This document shows positions 15,935-24,907 of a DNA stretch of 64,000 bases, piece after piece (positions within the stretch are counted from its first letter, which is position 1; the number at the start of each line of letters is the position of its first letter). The DNA lies in NCBI RefSeq assembly GCF_003594875.1, contig NZ_QZEY01000002.1, forward strand, positions 434,001 through 498,000. The letters run 5' to 3'. The translations under genes were made by a program, and so were the position numbers. Below the pieces are notes generated by a model that was not told the DNA's origin, did no database searches, and saw only the letters and a list, made by a program, of their open reading frames with translations. The stretch is from Bailinhaonella thermotolerans (lineage in GTDB: Bacteria; Actinomycetota; Actinomycetes; Streptosporangiales; Streptosporangiaceae).

Positions 15935-17967
15935 TTCCTCACCTCGTCGACGCGGCTCTCGGGATAGGGACGGCGCACGGACCCGCGCTCCCACGGTCCG
16001 GGACGGCCCTTGAGGCGGTCGGAGGACTGGAGCTGCCACGGCACGCTGGTGACCATCACGCCGGGCACGAACAGCAGGCGGCCCTTGAGCCGCAGCGCGC
16101 TCTGGTTGTGCAGCAGATGCTCCCACCAGTGTCCCACCACGTACTCGGGGATGAACACGGTGACCACGTCACGGGGGGAACGGCGGCGCAGCGACTTCAC
16201 GTAGTCGAGCACCGGCTTGGTGATCTCCCGGTAGGGGGAGTCGAGGATCTTCAGGGGGACGGGGATGCCCCGGCGGTCCCACTCGGCCTGCAGCTCGGCG
16301 GCCTCGTCCTTGTCCACGCCGACGGTGATGGCCTCCAGCGTGGAGGGCCGGGTCGCGCGGGCGTACGCCAGGGCGCGCAGCGTGGGCTTGTGCACCTTGG
16401 ACACCAGGACGACCGTGTGGTTGCGGGCGGGCAGCATGGTCTCGTCCACCGCGCCCTCGTCGGCGGCCAGCTCGTCGGCGACGGACGAGTAGTGCCGGTG
16501 GATGGCCTTCATCATCAGGAACAGCACCGGCATCGCGATGCAGACGATCCACGCGCCCGGCAGGAACTTGGTGACCAGCACGACCACGAGCACGATGCCG
16601 GTCATCAGGCCGCCGAAGGCGTTGATGACGCGCGAGCGCTGCATCTGGAACCGGGCCGCCGGGTCGGTCTCGGTCCTCAGGTGGCGGGTCCAGTGCCGGA
16701 CCATGCCGATCTGGCTGAGCGTGAACGACACGAACACGCCCACGATGTACAGGTTGAGGAGCTTGCTCACGTCCGCCTGGAAGACCCAGATCAGCACGCA
16801 GGCGAAGGTGGCCAGCAGCACGATGCCGTTGGAGAACGCCAGCCGGTCGCCGCGGGTGTGGAGCTGGCGCGGCAGGTAGCGGTCCTGCGCCAGGATCGAC
16901 CCGAGCACGGGGAAGCCGTTGAAGGCGGTGTTGGCGGCCAGGAAGAGGATGAGCGCGGTCACCGCCGCGATCACGAAGAACCAGAACGAGCCGGCGCCGA
17001 AGACCGCCGTGGCGACCTGCGCGATGATCGGGTCCTGGTGGTACCCGGGCCCGATGGGCTGCCCGTCCTTCAGGATGTCCTCGGGCGCGTGGGTCGGCTC
17101 GACCACCTTCACGCCGGAGGCCAGGCCCAGGCCGATGATCCCGGAGAACATCAGGACCGCGATCAGGCCCATCATCAGCAGCGTCGTCGCGGCGTTCTTG
17201 CTCTTGGGCTTGCGGAACGCCGGCACGCCGTTGCTGATGGCCTCCACGCCGGTCAGCGCGGCGCAGCCGGAGGAGAAGGCGCGCAGCACCAGGAAGGCCA
17301 CCGCGAACCCGGCCAGGTCCGTCTGCTCGGCGCGGATCTCGTAGTCGGCGGTGGGCGCGCGCAGCTCGTCGCCCAGCACGAGCAGCTTGAACACGCCCCA
17401 CACGACCATCCCGATGACCGCGACCATGAAGGCGTACGTCGGGATCGCGAAGGCCGCGCCCGACTCCCGCAGGCCGCGCAGGTTCATCACGGTCAGCACG
17501 ACCACGATGACGATGGCCACGAGCGGCTTGTTGGCCGCCACGAACGGCACGGCCGAGCCGACGTAGTCCACGCCGTTGGCGACCGACACCGCGACGGTGA
17601 GGACGTAGTCCACCAGCAGGGCGCTGGCGACGGTCAGCCCGGCGTTCTTGCCCAGGTTGGTGTTGGCGACCTCGTAGTCGCCGCCCCCGCTCGGGTAGGC
17701 GTGCACGTTCTGCCGGTACGACGCCACGACGGTGAGCATGATGACCACGACGCCGAGCGCGATCCACGGGCTGTAGTGGTAGAACGAGGCGCCCGCCAGG
17801 GACAGGATGACGAGGATCTCCTGCGGGGCGTAGGCGACCGAGGAGAGGGCGTCGCTGGCGAAGACCGGGAGCGCGATGCGTTTGGGCAGCAGTTGCTCAT
17901 GGAGCTGCGTGCTGCGCAGCGCGCGGCCGATGAAAAGCCGCTTCACCAGATCCGGGACCTTCGACAC
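15931..17967 (-). CDS. KimA-like APC-superfamily K+/amino acid transporter
   Basis: A 678-residue transporter. It opens with VSKVPDLVKRLFIGRALRST, then LPKRIALPVFASDALSSVAY and SYRQNVHAYPSGGGDYEVAN, closely matching Bacillus KimA (YdaO), a K+:H+ symporter controlled by c-di-AMP. About twelve membrane segments span residues 40-460. The C-terminal about 200 residues are soluble (HTVVLVSKVHKPTLRALAYA) with a universal-stress-protein-like fold, where c-di-AMP binds in KimA. The GTG at 17967 is where homologues start; an in-frame ATG at 18039 would run into the divergent promoter region. Divergent TrkA-type genes support a role in potassium, but amino acid transport is not excluded. Confidence 0.8.
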   Translation of the reverse strand: MSKVPDLVKRLFIGRALRSTQLHEQLLPKRIALPVFASDALSSVAYAPQEILVILSLAGASFYHYSPWIALGVVVIMLTVVASYRQNVHAYPSGGGDYEVANTNLGKNAGLTVASALLVDYVLTVAVSVANGVDYVGSAVPFVAANKPLVAIVIVVVLTVMNLRGLRESGAAFAIPTYAFMVAVIGMVVWGVFKLLVLGDELRAPTADYEIRAEQTDLAGFAVAFLVLRAFSSGCAALTGVEAISNGVPAFRKPKSKNAATTLLMMGLIAVLMFSGIIGLGLASGVKVVEPTHAPEDILKDGQPIGPGYHQDPIIAQVATAVFGAGSFWFFVIAAVTALILFLAANTAFNGFPVLGSILAQDRYLPRQLHTRGDRLAFSNGIVLLATFACVLIWVFQADVSKLLNLYIVGVFVSFTLSQIGMVRHWTRHLRTETDPAARFQMQRSRVINAFGGLMTGIVLVVVLVTKFLPGAWIVCIAMPVLFLMMKAIHRHYSSVADELAADEGAVDETMLPARNHTVVLVSKVHKPTLRALAYARATRPSTLEAITVGVDKDEAAELQAEWDRRGIPVPLKILDSPYREITKPVLDYVKSLRRRSPRDVVTVFIPEYVVGHWWEHLLHNQSALRLKGRLLFVPGVMVTSVPWQLQSSDRLKGRPGPWERGSVRRPYPESRVDEVRK

Positions 17968-18098
17968 GTCTGACGATGCTAGCCGTGCCGGTCCCCCGCC
18001 CGGGCCCCGGCACTCGCATCCCGGCGGAATACTGGGCATGTACAGGTGTAGCCTCTGGAAGGTTGCGTCCAGGCTGGTGCACCGCGGGAAGGACGACC

Positions 18099-18764
18099 GT
18101 GCATATCGTGATCATGGGATGCGGCCGCGTCGGCTCGACGCTGGCGCAGATCCTGGAGGACAGCGGGCACTCCGTGGCCGTCATCGACCGGGACCCCGCC
18201 GCGTTCCGGCGGCTGCGTTCCGGATTCCGGGGCCGCCGGGTGACGGGCATCGGCTTCGACCGCGACGTCCTGTCCGACGCCGGGATCGAGGGGGCATCCG
18301 CGTTCGTGGCGGTGTCCAGCGGCGACAACTCCAACATCATCTCGGCGCGTGTCGCCCGGGAGACGTTCGGGGTGGAGAACGTCGTGGCCCGCATCTACGA
18401 CCAGCGCCGGGCCGAGGTCTACCAGCGCCTCGGCATCCCGACCGTGGCGACCGTGCGCTGGACCGCCGACCAGATCCTGCGCCGGGTGCTGCCCGAGGGG
18501 GCCGAGCCGCTGTGGCGCGACCCCACCGGGTCGGTCGTGCTGGCCGAGGTCCCGGTGGACCCGGGCTGGATCGGCACCAAGATCTGCAAGCTGGAGCGGG
18601 CCGCCCGCACCCGGATCGCGTTCGTGAACCGGCTCGGCGAGGCGCTGGTGCCCGAGCCCGACACCGTCGTGCAAGAGGGCGACATCGTGCACGTCATGGC
18701 CCGGGAGGCCGACATGCGGCGGGTCAACGAGGTGCTGTCCCACAAGCCCGAGGAGGAGGACTGA
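18099..18764 (+). CDS. TrkA/KtrA-type NAD-binding potassium regulator (copy 1)
   Basis: A 221-residue RCK protein. The N-terminal Rossmann domain has the nucleotide loop VIMGCGRVGSTLAQIL and the acidic ribose-binding strand end AVIDRD. The C-terminal TrkA-C domain (about 135-215) ends in VVQEGDIVHVMARE. Such subunits gate K+ transporters in response to NAD(H), ATP or c-di-AMP. The GTG at 18099 has GGAAGGAC upstream. Stop and next start overlap (TGATG), so both copies are made together, as with mycobacterial ceoB-ceoC. It is divergent from the KimA-like gene, suggesting coordinated regulation. Confidence 0.87.
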   Translation: MHIVIMGCGRVGSTLAQILEDSGHSVAVIDRDPAAFRRLRSGFRGRRVTGIGFDRDVLSDAGIEGASAFVAVSSGDNSNIISARVARETFGVENVVARIYDQRRAEVYQRLGIPTVATVRWTADQILRRVLPEGAEPLWRDPTGSVVLAEVPVDPGWIGTKICKLERAARTRIAFVNRLGEALVPEPDTVVQEGDIVHVMAREADMRRVNEVLSHKPEEED

Positions 18765-19423
18765 TGCGCGTCGCGATCGCCGGCGCCGGGGCCGTGGGCC
18801 GTTCCATCGCCGCCGAGCTGCTGGAGAACGGCCACGAGGTCCTGCTGATCGACAAGGACCCGCGCGCCATCAAGATCGACACGGTGCCCCGGGCGGAGTG
18901 GCTGCTCGCCGACGCGTGCGAGATCTCCTCCCTGGACGAGGCGGGCCTGGCCAACTGCCACGTGGTCGTGGCCGCCTCCGGGGACGACAAGGTCAACCTG
19001 GTCGTGTCGCTGCTGGCCAAGACCGAGTACGGCGTGCCGCGCGTGGTCGCCCGCACGAACCACCCCAAGAACGAGTGGCTCTTCAACGAGTCCTGGGGCG
19101 TGGACGTGGCGGTCTCCACCCCGCGCCTGCTGTCGGCCCTGGTCGAGGAGGCCGTCTCGGTCGGCGACCTGGTCCGGCTGATGACGTTCCGCCAGGGCGA
19201 GGCCAACCTCGTCGAGCTGACCCTCCCCGAGGACGCCCCGGTGGTGGGCAAGCGCTCCGGCTCGGTCCCGTGGCCCGCCGACACCGCCCTGGTGGCCATC
19301 CTGCGCGAGGGCCGGGTCCTGGTCCCCTCCGCCGACGACCCGCTGGAGGCCGGCGACGAGCTCCTCTTCGTCGCCAACCAGGAGGTCGAGGACGAGCTGG
19401 CCCGCCTGCTCTCCCCCCACTAG
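18764..19423 (+). CDS. TrkA/KtrA-type NAD-binding potassium regulator (copy 2)
   Basis: A 219-residue paralogue of the upstream gene. It has the nucleotide loop VAIAGAGAVGRSIAAEL, the acidic end VLLIDKD, the core VVVAASGDDKVNLVVSLLAKT, and a TrkA-C domain ending in LEAGDELLFVANQEVED. The glycine pattern (G-x-G-x-x-G) is intact. The two subunits differ enough to suggest a heteromeric ring. A strong GC hairpin 15 bp after the stop probably ends this transcript. Confidence 0.87.
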   Translation: MRVAIAGAGAVGRSIAAELLENGHEVLLIDKDPRAIKIDTVPRAEWLLADACEISSLDEAGLANCHVVVAASGDDKVNLVVSLLAKTEYGVPRVVARTNHPKNEWLFNESWGVDVAVSTPRLLSALVEEAVSVGDLVRLMTFRQGEANLVELTLPEDAPVVGKRSGSVPWPADTALVAILREGRVLVPSADDPLEAGDELLFVANQEVEDELARLLSPH

Positions 19424-19437
19424 CCGCGTCCCCGTCA

Positions 19438-19471
19438 GAGCGCCGGCCACGTTCCCGCGTGGCCGGCGCTC
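19438..19471 (+). terminator. perfect 14-bp GC hairpin after the trkA pair
   Basis: GAGCGCCGGCCACG and CGTGGCCGGCGCTC pair perfectly around a 6-base loop. There is no T-run afterwards, as is usual in high-GC actinomycetes. It lies between convergent genes and could act on both strands. Confidence 0.7.
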
Positions 19472-19575
19472 CGCGTTCCGCCCGGGTACGCCCCCCTTCG
19501 CCTCGCCCACGTACGGCGGGCCGCCCGCGCCTTCGCGTCGCCCGGTACGGCGGGGCCCGCCCGGCGCCGCCGTTC

Positions 19576-20520
19576 TCAGCGGGGGCGGCGGGCGGCGCCC
19601 GCGGCGAGGAGGGGCGGGCGGGACACGACGACCCCGAGCGCGGCGGCGAGCAGGCCGGGGGTGGGCCGGGCGTGCCAGATGACGCCGTGCCGGGTCAGGG
19701 CGGGCCCCTGCCGTTCGATGATCGCCAGGAGCTGGTCCACCACGGGGAGGAACGGGTGGAAGATCGCCCGGGCCTCGGGGCCGGCCCGGGCGTGGTCGGC
19801 ACGGGCGGCGGCCAGGGAGGCGCGGGCCTTGCGGCAGGCGTGGGCGAGCAGGGCCCGGACGCCGGGGGTGTCGCGGCCCGACTCCAGGTCCGCCCGGGCG
19901 ACGCCGTAGTGCAGGCGGTCGGACTGGGGGATGGTCATCTTGCCGTGGCGCAGATCGGCGGACAGGTCGGCGAGGTCGTCCAGGCGCTGGATCGCGTCGG
20001 TGAACGACCGGACCAGCGGCTCGTCCCGGGTCCCGGCGGAGGCCCCGAGGCCGGCCAGCCAGAGCCGGATGGTGGGCACCGCGACGCGTTCGACGTAGTC
20101 GTGGTGGTCCTGGTCGGTGACGTACTCGGCGACCCACGCCTGCCCGGCCTGCCCCGCGAGGTAGAGGTGCACGTCCAGGTGAGGAACCCGGCGGACGGCC
20201 AGGGTGTGCAGGAACGCGCGCAGCAGGGGGTCCCCGGCGCGGCCGGTGAGCAGCCCCCGGCGCACCTCGGCGGCCCAGGCGGGGAACCGCGCCCCGGGGC
20301 AGGGCCGGTCCAGGTCGTCCACCAGGCCGTCCCCGAACAGGGTGGCCGTGACGGCGGCCAGCAGGTGCGGCTGCGACGCCGGCGGCACCAGCAGGCGCCC
20401 GCACACGTGGAGCGCGGGGTAGTGGCGGGCCATCCACCAGGCCGCCGCGGCGTAGTCGGAGCGCAGCCCGGGATCGGCGATCCCGGCCAGGTCCAGCGCG
20501 CGGTTCCAGCCCGCGATCAT
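19576..20520 (-). CDS. squalene/phytoene-synthase-like class I isoprenoid enzyme
   Basis: A 314-residue, mostly helical protein with two Asp-rich elements expected of a class I prenyl-condensing or terpene enzyme. The first is DGLVDDLDR (about 64-72). The second, QRLDDLADLSADLRHG followed by KMTIP (about 178-198), resembles the second motif of squalene/phytoene synthases, where the Asp residues bind Mg-diphosphate. The product is unknown; a divergent terpene synthase is also possible. The ATG overlaps the uppS-like stop by 4 bp (ATGA), so both proteins are translated from one message and may act in sequence. Family assignment is moderate, catalytic role inferred. Confidence 0.65.
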   Translation of the reverse strand: MIAGWNRALDLAGIADPGLRSDYAAAAWWMARHYPALHVCGRLLVPPASQPHLLAAVTATLFGDGLVDDLDRPCPGARFPAWAAEVRRGLLTGRAGDPLLRAFLHTLAVRRVPHLDVHLYLAGQAGQAWVAEYVTDQDHHDYVERVAVPTIRLWLAGLGASAGTRDEPLVRSFTDAIQRLDDLADLSADLRHGKMTIPQSDRLHYGVARADLESGRDTPGVRALLAHACRKARASLAAARADHARAGPEARAIFHPFLPVVDQLLAIIERQGPALTRHGVIWHARPTPGLLAAALGVVVSRPPLLAAGAARRPR

Positions 20521-21599
20521 CGGCCCTGCGCGGCGTGGCACGCGCACGGCCCCCCGGCGGACGCGCCCGGGCAGGCGGGGGCGCCGCTCGCGAGCAGCCG
20601 GGTGTGCGCGTACCGCGCCGTGTCCAGGAGGCCGCTGACGAGGCTGGCCCCCAGATGGGTCGCGATCGCCGCGGGCAGCCTGCCCAGGTCGAGCAGGGAG
20701 AGCGCGCCCACGCCGGGGGAGGCGCCGTGACCGGCGAGGAGATCCGGGTAGACGTCGTGGCCCGCTCCGGCCGCGGCCCCCGCCGCCGGCGCGCCGCCGT
20801 TCACGGCCGCCGCCGGGGCCGTGAACGCCGCCGGGGCCGTGCCCGCCGGCGTCGCCCCCTCCGCCTGGGTGGCGCCCGCCCGGGGGGCGGGACCGGGCGT
20901 GATGGCGCCGAAGCGGCGGTGGCGCCGCCGGAAGAGGTCGAGCGCGTGCCGGAAGTGCTCGGCGCGGAAGTCCGGCCACAGCACGTCGAGGAAGACGAGC
21001 TCGGCGTAGGCGCAGTGCCACAGCAGGAAGTTCGACAGGCGGTGCTCGCCGCCGGAGCGGATGAGCAGGTCGACGTCCGGCAGCCCGGGCAGCCGCATGT
21101 GGCGGGGGAACGTCTCGGCGGTGATGTCGTCGCCGATGGCCTCGCTCCCGGCCAGCGCCCGGACGCCGTGGACGATGTCGTCCCGGCCGCCGTAGTTGAA
21201 CGCGACGACGAGCTGCAGCCTGTCGTTGTCGCTGGTCAGGTCCTCCGCCCTGCGGACGTTCCGGATGACCTGCTCGGGGATGCGCGGATCGTCGCCGCCC
21301 AGCACCCGGACGCGCACCCCGTCCCGGTGCAGCCGCTGGAGGTTGCTGTCGACCATCTGCTGGCTGAGGAAGCGCAGCAGGAACGACACCTCGTCGTCCG
21401 GGCGGGACCAGTTCTCGGTGGAGAAGGCGAAGAGCGTCAGCCACTCGACGCCCTCGGCGAGCGCGGTCTCCAGGGCCGCCCGGACCGCGGTCTCGCTGGC
21501 CAGGTGGCCGTGGCTCCGGGCCAGCCCCCGGTGCTCCGCCCACCGCCCGTTGCCGTCCATGATGCAGGCGACGTGCCGAGGAACTGCCTGCGATGCCAT
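20517..21599 (-). CDS. cis-prenyltransferase (UppS family) with C-terminal extension
   Basis: A 360-residue protein. Residues 1-231 are a complete cis-prenyltransferase: HVACIMDGNGRWAEHRGL with the catalytic Asp (D15), TLFAFSTENWSRP, and the C-terminal signature RSGGEHRLSNFLLW. Family members are about 250 residues. Here an Ala/Gly/Pro linker (232-280) leads to an extra helical region (about 281-340) and a Cys-containing tail (GGPCACHAAQGR). The reaction is cis-condensation of isopentenyl diphosphate onto an allylic diphosphate; chain length is unknown. Pairing with a squalene/phytoene-synthase-like gene suggests a specialised terpenoid rather than the housekeeping undecaprenyl enzyme, which is probably encoded elsewhere. 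The ATG at 21599 begins MASQAVPRHV. Confidence 0.85.
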   Translation of the reverse strand: MASQAVPRHVACIMDGNGRWAEHRGLARSHGHLASETAVRAALETALAEGVEWLTLFAFSTENWSRPDDEVSFLLRFLSQQMVDSNLQRLHRDGVRVRVLGGDDPRIPEQVIRNVRRAEDLTSDNDRLQLVVAFNYGGRDDIVHGVRALAGSEAIGDDITAETFPRHMRLPGLPDVDLLIRSGGEHRLSNFLLWHCAYAELVFLDVLWPDFRAEHFRHALDLFRRRHRRFGAITPGPAPRAGATQAEGATPAGTAPAAFTAPAAAVNGGAPAAGAAAGAGHDVYPDLLAGHGASPGVGALSLLDLGRLPAAIATHLGASLVSGLLDTARYAHTRLLASGAPACPGASAGGPCACHAAQGR

Positions 21600-21834
21600 T
21601 GACACCCCCGCGTTCTGACCGACTCTCTGACTCCTGACTACCAAACCCCGGTGCGGGCCGCCCGCCGCTTTGCCCAGTCCACGTCGTCGGGGGATCACGG
21701 CATTACCGCACGTCAGGGGAACGGATGCCGCGGCGCCGGGGCCCTGGGATGAGACCGGCATCCACCGATCGGTTGACCCGGGCGGGACCGGCGGGGCGAT
21801 GTGGCGGGCACGCCCCCGGCGGGATGCTCGATCC

Positions 21835-22758
21835 ATGGCGATCATCGAGGTCACGGACCTGACCAAGAAGTACGGCGGCCGCCCGGTCGTGGACGGGGTG
21901 TCCTTCCACGTCGACGAGGGCGAGATCTTCGGCATCCTCGGCCCGAACGGCGCCGGCAAGACCACCACCGTGGAGTGCGTGGAAGGGCTGCGCCGCCCCG
22001 ACGCGGGGCACGTCCGGGTGCTCGGCGCGGACCCGCACGGCCCGGGCGCCGCCGAGCTGCGGCAGGGCATCGGGGTGCAGCTCCAGCGGGCCGAGCTGCC
22101 CGACCACATCACGGTCCGCGAGGCGCTGGGCCTGTACGCCTCCTTCTACCGCGGGCCCGCCGACCCCGACGAGCTGGTGACCCGCTGGGGGCTGGCCGAG
22201 AAGCGGGACTCCCGCTACTCCACCCTGTCCGGCGGGCAGAAGCAGCGGCTGTTCATCGCGCTCGCCCTGGTCGGCAACCCGAGGGTGGCCTTCCTCGACG
22301 AGCTGACCACCGGGCTCGACCCGCAGGCCCGCCGCGCCACCTGGCGGCTCGTCAAGGACGTCCGCGACGCGGGCGTCACGGTCGTGCTCGTCAGCCACTT
22401 CATGGACGAGGTCGAGGAGCTGTGCGACCGGGTGGCCATCCTCGAACGGGGCCGGATCACCGCCCTGGACACCCCCTCGGGCCTCATCGAACGCGCCGGC
22501 GGCGCGCAGCGGCTCCGCTTCCGCCCCCTCGCCCCGCTGGACGACTCCCTGATCTCCGGCCTGCCCGGCGTGACGGGCGTCAGCCGTACCGGGGGGCAGG
22601 TGGAGGTCACCGGCAACGGCGACTTCGCCTCGGAGGTCACCACCGCGCTCGCCCGCAACCACATCCTCGTCAGCGACCTGCGCCTGGAGCGCGCCGGGCT
22701 CGACGAGGCGTACGTCACCCTGACCGGCTCGACCCTCGACACGGAGGACGCCAAGTGA
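21835..22758 (+). CDS. ABC exporter ATP-binding protein
   Basis: A 307-residue ATPase. Walker A is GPNGAGKTT, the Q-loop region is GVQLQRAELPDH, the signature is STLSGGQKQRL, and Walker B reads VAFLDELTTGLDPQ, a Leu variant of the usual DEPTTGLD. The switch His lies in VLVSHFMDE. A C-terminal 80-residue domain (RLRFRPLAPLDDSL onward) is typical of DrrA/CcmA-type exporters. The ATG at 21835 starts MAIIEVTDLTKKYGG; an upstream in-frame ATG at 21799 is possible. It overlaps the permease by 4 bp (GTGA) and shares an operon with a two-component system. Confidence 0.9.
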   Translation: MAIIEVTDLTKKYGGRPVVDGVSFHVDEGEIFGILGPNGAGKTTTVECVEGLRRPDAGHVRVLGADPHGPGAAELRQGIGVQLQRAELPDHITVREALGLYASFYRGPADPDELVTRWGLAEKRDSRYSTLSGGQKQRLFIALALVGNPRVAFLDELTTGLDPQARRATWRLVKDVRDAGVTVVLVSHFMDEVEELCDRVAILERGRITALDTPSGLIERAGGAQRLRFRPLAPLDDSLISGLPGVTGVSRTGGQVEVTGNGDFASEVTTALARNHILVSDLRLERAGLDEAYVTLTGSTLDTEDAK

Positions 22759-23480
22759 TCGCGCTCACGCTGATGGAGACCAGGCTCATGATCCGCGAGA
22801 AGGCGGCACTGCTGATCGTGATCCTGCTGCCGGCCGCGCTGCTCGTCGGATTCGGGCTGTCGAGTGACGGGACGGTCGATCCGAAGCTGGGCCAGACGAT
22901 GGCGGGGTTCATCGCCGCGATCGGCCTCGGGATCGCCCTGGCCGTGATCGGGTTCACGATCGTGCCGGCCACGCTGGCGACCTACCGGGAGCGCGGCATG
23001 CTCCGCCGCCTCGCCGTCACCCCGGCCCGGCCGCACTGGCTGCTGGTCGCCCAGCTCGTGGTCAACACCGCGCTCGCCCTGGTCGCGACGGCGGTCCTGC
23101 TGATCCTCGGCCGGGTCGGGTTCGGGGTCCCGCTGCCGGTCAGCCCGGGCTGGTTCGCGCTGGCCTTCGTGCTCACCCTGGCCGCGCTGTTCGCGATCGG
23201 CCTGCTCATCGCGGCCGTCGCCCGTACGGGCAAGACCGGGCAGGGCATCGGGATGGCGGTGTTCTTCCCGAGCATGTTCTTCGCGGGGGTGTACGTGCCG
23301 GTGGAGTTCCTGCCGCGCCCGCTCCAGGTGGCCGGCGACTTCACCCCGCTCGGGGCCGGGCTGCACGCGCTGCGCGACTCCTGGACGGGCGAGACCCCCA
23401 CCCTCCTGCACCTGCTCGTGCTGTCGGCCTGGGCGGTCGTCGCGGGTACCCTGGCGGCACGCTTCTTCAGGTGGGAGTAG
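22755..23480 (+). CDS. ABC-2 type exporter permease
   Basis: A 241-residue protein with six membrane segments: a first segment LLIVILLPAALLVGFGL, the loop YRERGMLRRLAVTPARPHWL that ABC-2 permeases use to contact the ATPase, and VFFPSMFFAGVYVPVEFLPR before the last extracellular part. The GTG start overlaps the ATPase stop (GTGA). It is followed after 2 bp by the histidine kinase, a layout in which the kinase often senses the exporter's substrate or flux. Confidence 0.88.
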   Translation: MIALTLMETRLMIREKAALLIVILLPAALLVGFGLSSDGTVDPKLGQTMAGFIAAIGLGIALAVIGFTIVPATLATYRERGMLRRLAVTPARPHWLLVAQLVVNTALALVATAVLLILGRVGFGVPLPVSPGWFALAFVLTLAALFAIGLLIAAVARTGKTGQGIGMAVFFPSMFFAGVYVPVEFLPRPLQVAGDFTPLGAGLHALRDSWTGETPTLLHLLVLSAWAVVAGTLAARFFRWE

Positions 23481-23482
23481 GC

Positions 23483-24907
23483 ATGACCGAGGCGAGGGCC
23501 GGCGGCGAGACCGACGTCTGGGAACGGCGCGAGACGCTCGTGACGATCCGGATCATCCCCTACGTCTCGCTCGCCGGTTCCGTCGTGTTCGCCCTGGCGG
23601 AGGGCAGGGCGGAGCGGTGGCAGATCCTGGTCTTCGCCGCGGTCTCGGCCGCCTGGATGTACGCCGGGGTGAGCTTCCGGCCCCGGTGGGAGCGGCCCCC
23701 CGCGGTGCGGGTCGCCTACCACATCGGGCTGGTGGCCCTCATCGGCGTCCAGGTGGCCGCCCTGTCGCCGGTCTACGGCTTCTTCGCCTTCGCCGGGGTG
23801 CTGCACTCGACGCTGCTCCCCGGCCACGCGCGGTTCGCCGGGGTCTTCGCCACCTCGCTGTTCACGTCGCTGTCCCAGATCGGCGGGGAGCTCTCGCCCG
23901 CCATGATCCTCCCCTACCTGGCGATCCTGGCCGTCAACACGGGCATCGCGTCCACCCTGCTGTTCATCGCCGGGCGGGCCGCCGAGCAGAGCGCCTCCCG
24001 CAAGGCGATGATCGCCAAGCTGGCCGAGGCGAACGAGCGGCTGGAGACGCTCATGGCGGAGAACACCGGCCTGCAGGCCCAGTTGCTCACCCAGGCCAGG
24101 GAGGCCGGGGTCGCCGCCGAGCGGCAGCGGATGGCGCGCGAGATCCACGACACCCTGGCCCAGGGCCTGACCGGCGTCGTCACCCAGCTCCAGGCCGCCG
24201 TGCAGGCGCGCCACGACGAGGCGGGGTGGCGGCGGCACGTGGACAACGCGACCGCGCTGGCGCGTGAGAGCCTGGCCGAGGCCCGCCGGTCCGTGCGGGC
24301 CGTACGGCCGGAGGCGCTGGAGCGGGCGCGGCTGCCCGAGGCGGTCGCCGGGGAGGCGCGCACCTGGTCGGAGCGCACGGGCGTGCCCGTCGAGGTCGTC
24401 ACCACCGGCGACGCCCGCCCCCTGCATCCGGAGGTCGAGATCACCCTGCTGCGGGCCGCCCAGGAGGCCCTGGCCAACGTCGCCAAGCACGCCGCGGCCT
24501 CGCGGGTGGGGCTGACGCTCTCGTACATGGAGGACATCGTGACGCTCGACGTCCGCGACGACGGCGTCGGCTTCGACCCGCGCGAGACCCGGGAGGAGGC
24601 CGCCGGGGTCGCCGGGGGCTACGGCCTGCTCGCCATGCGGCAGCGGGTCGCCCGCCTGGCCGGGCGGCTGGAGGTCGAGTCCGAGCCGGGCGGGGGGACG
24701 GCCGTGTCGGCCAGCGTGCCCGCCATCCCGTCCACGCCCGCCGAGCCCGCGGGAATCTCCGGGCCGCCGGCCGGGGATCCCGGGCCCGCGCCCGGGGCGG
24801 GGGCGGAACCGGCGACGGAACCGGTGGCGGAGCCGGTGACGGATCCGGAGGCCGGGTCGGACTCGGCGCCCGCCGTGCGCGCCGGGGCGTCCGGGGCGGC
24901 GTCGTGA
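23483..24907 (+). CDS. NarL-type sensor histidine kinase
   Basis: A 474-residue kinase. Residues about 22-175 hold five or six membrane segments with short loops, so sensing is probably within the membrane. A coiled coil (about 180-215) leads to the HisKA_3 dimerisation box AERQRMAREIHDTLAQGLTG, with phospho-accepting His in EIHDT. The HATPase domain has AAQEALANVAKHAAAS (N-box), DVRDDGVGFDP (G1) and GGYGLLAMRQR (G2). A Pro/Ala/Glu-rich tail of about 60 residues is unstructured. The ATG at 23483 follows GGTGGGAGTAGGC. It overlaps the response regulator by 4 bp (GTGA). Confidence 0.92.
   Translation: MTEARAGGETDVWERRETLVTIRIIPYVSLAGSVVFALAEGRAERWQILVFAAVSAAWMYAGVSFRPRWERPPAVRVAYHIGLVALIGVQVAALSPVYGFFAFAGVLHSTLLPGHARFAGVFATSLFTSLSQIGGELSPAMILPYLAILAVNTGIASTLLFIAGRAAEQSASRKAMIAKLAEANERLETLMAENTGLQAQLLTQAREAGVAAERQRMAREIHDTLAQGLTGVVTQLQAAVQARHDEAGWRRHVDNATALARESLAEARRSVRAVRPEALERARLPEAVAGEARTWSERTGVPVEVVTTGDARPLHPEVEITLLRAAQEALANVAKHAAASRVGLTLSYMEDIVTLDVRDDGVGFDPRETREEAAGVAGGYGLLAMRQRVARLAGRLEVESEPGGGTAVSASVPAIPSTPAEPAGISGPPAGDPGPAPGAGAEPATEPVAEPVTDPEAGSDSAPAVRAGASGAAS

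Noticed and set aside
19576-21543. One long 655-residue fusion reading frame on the minus strand
   Set aside because: Its first half is an out-of-frame shadow of the uppS-like gene; the true protein starts at the ATG at 20520.
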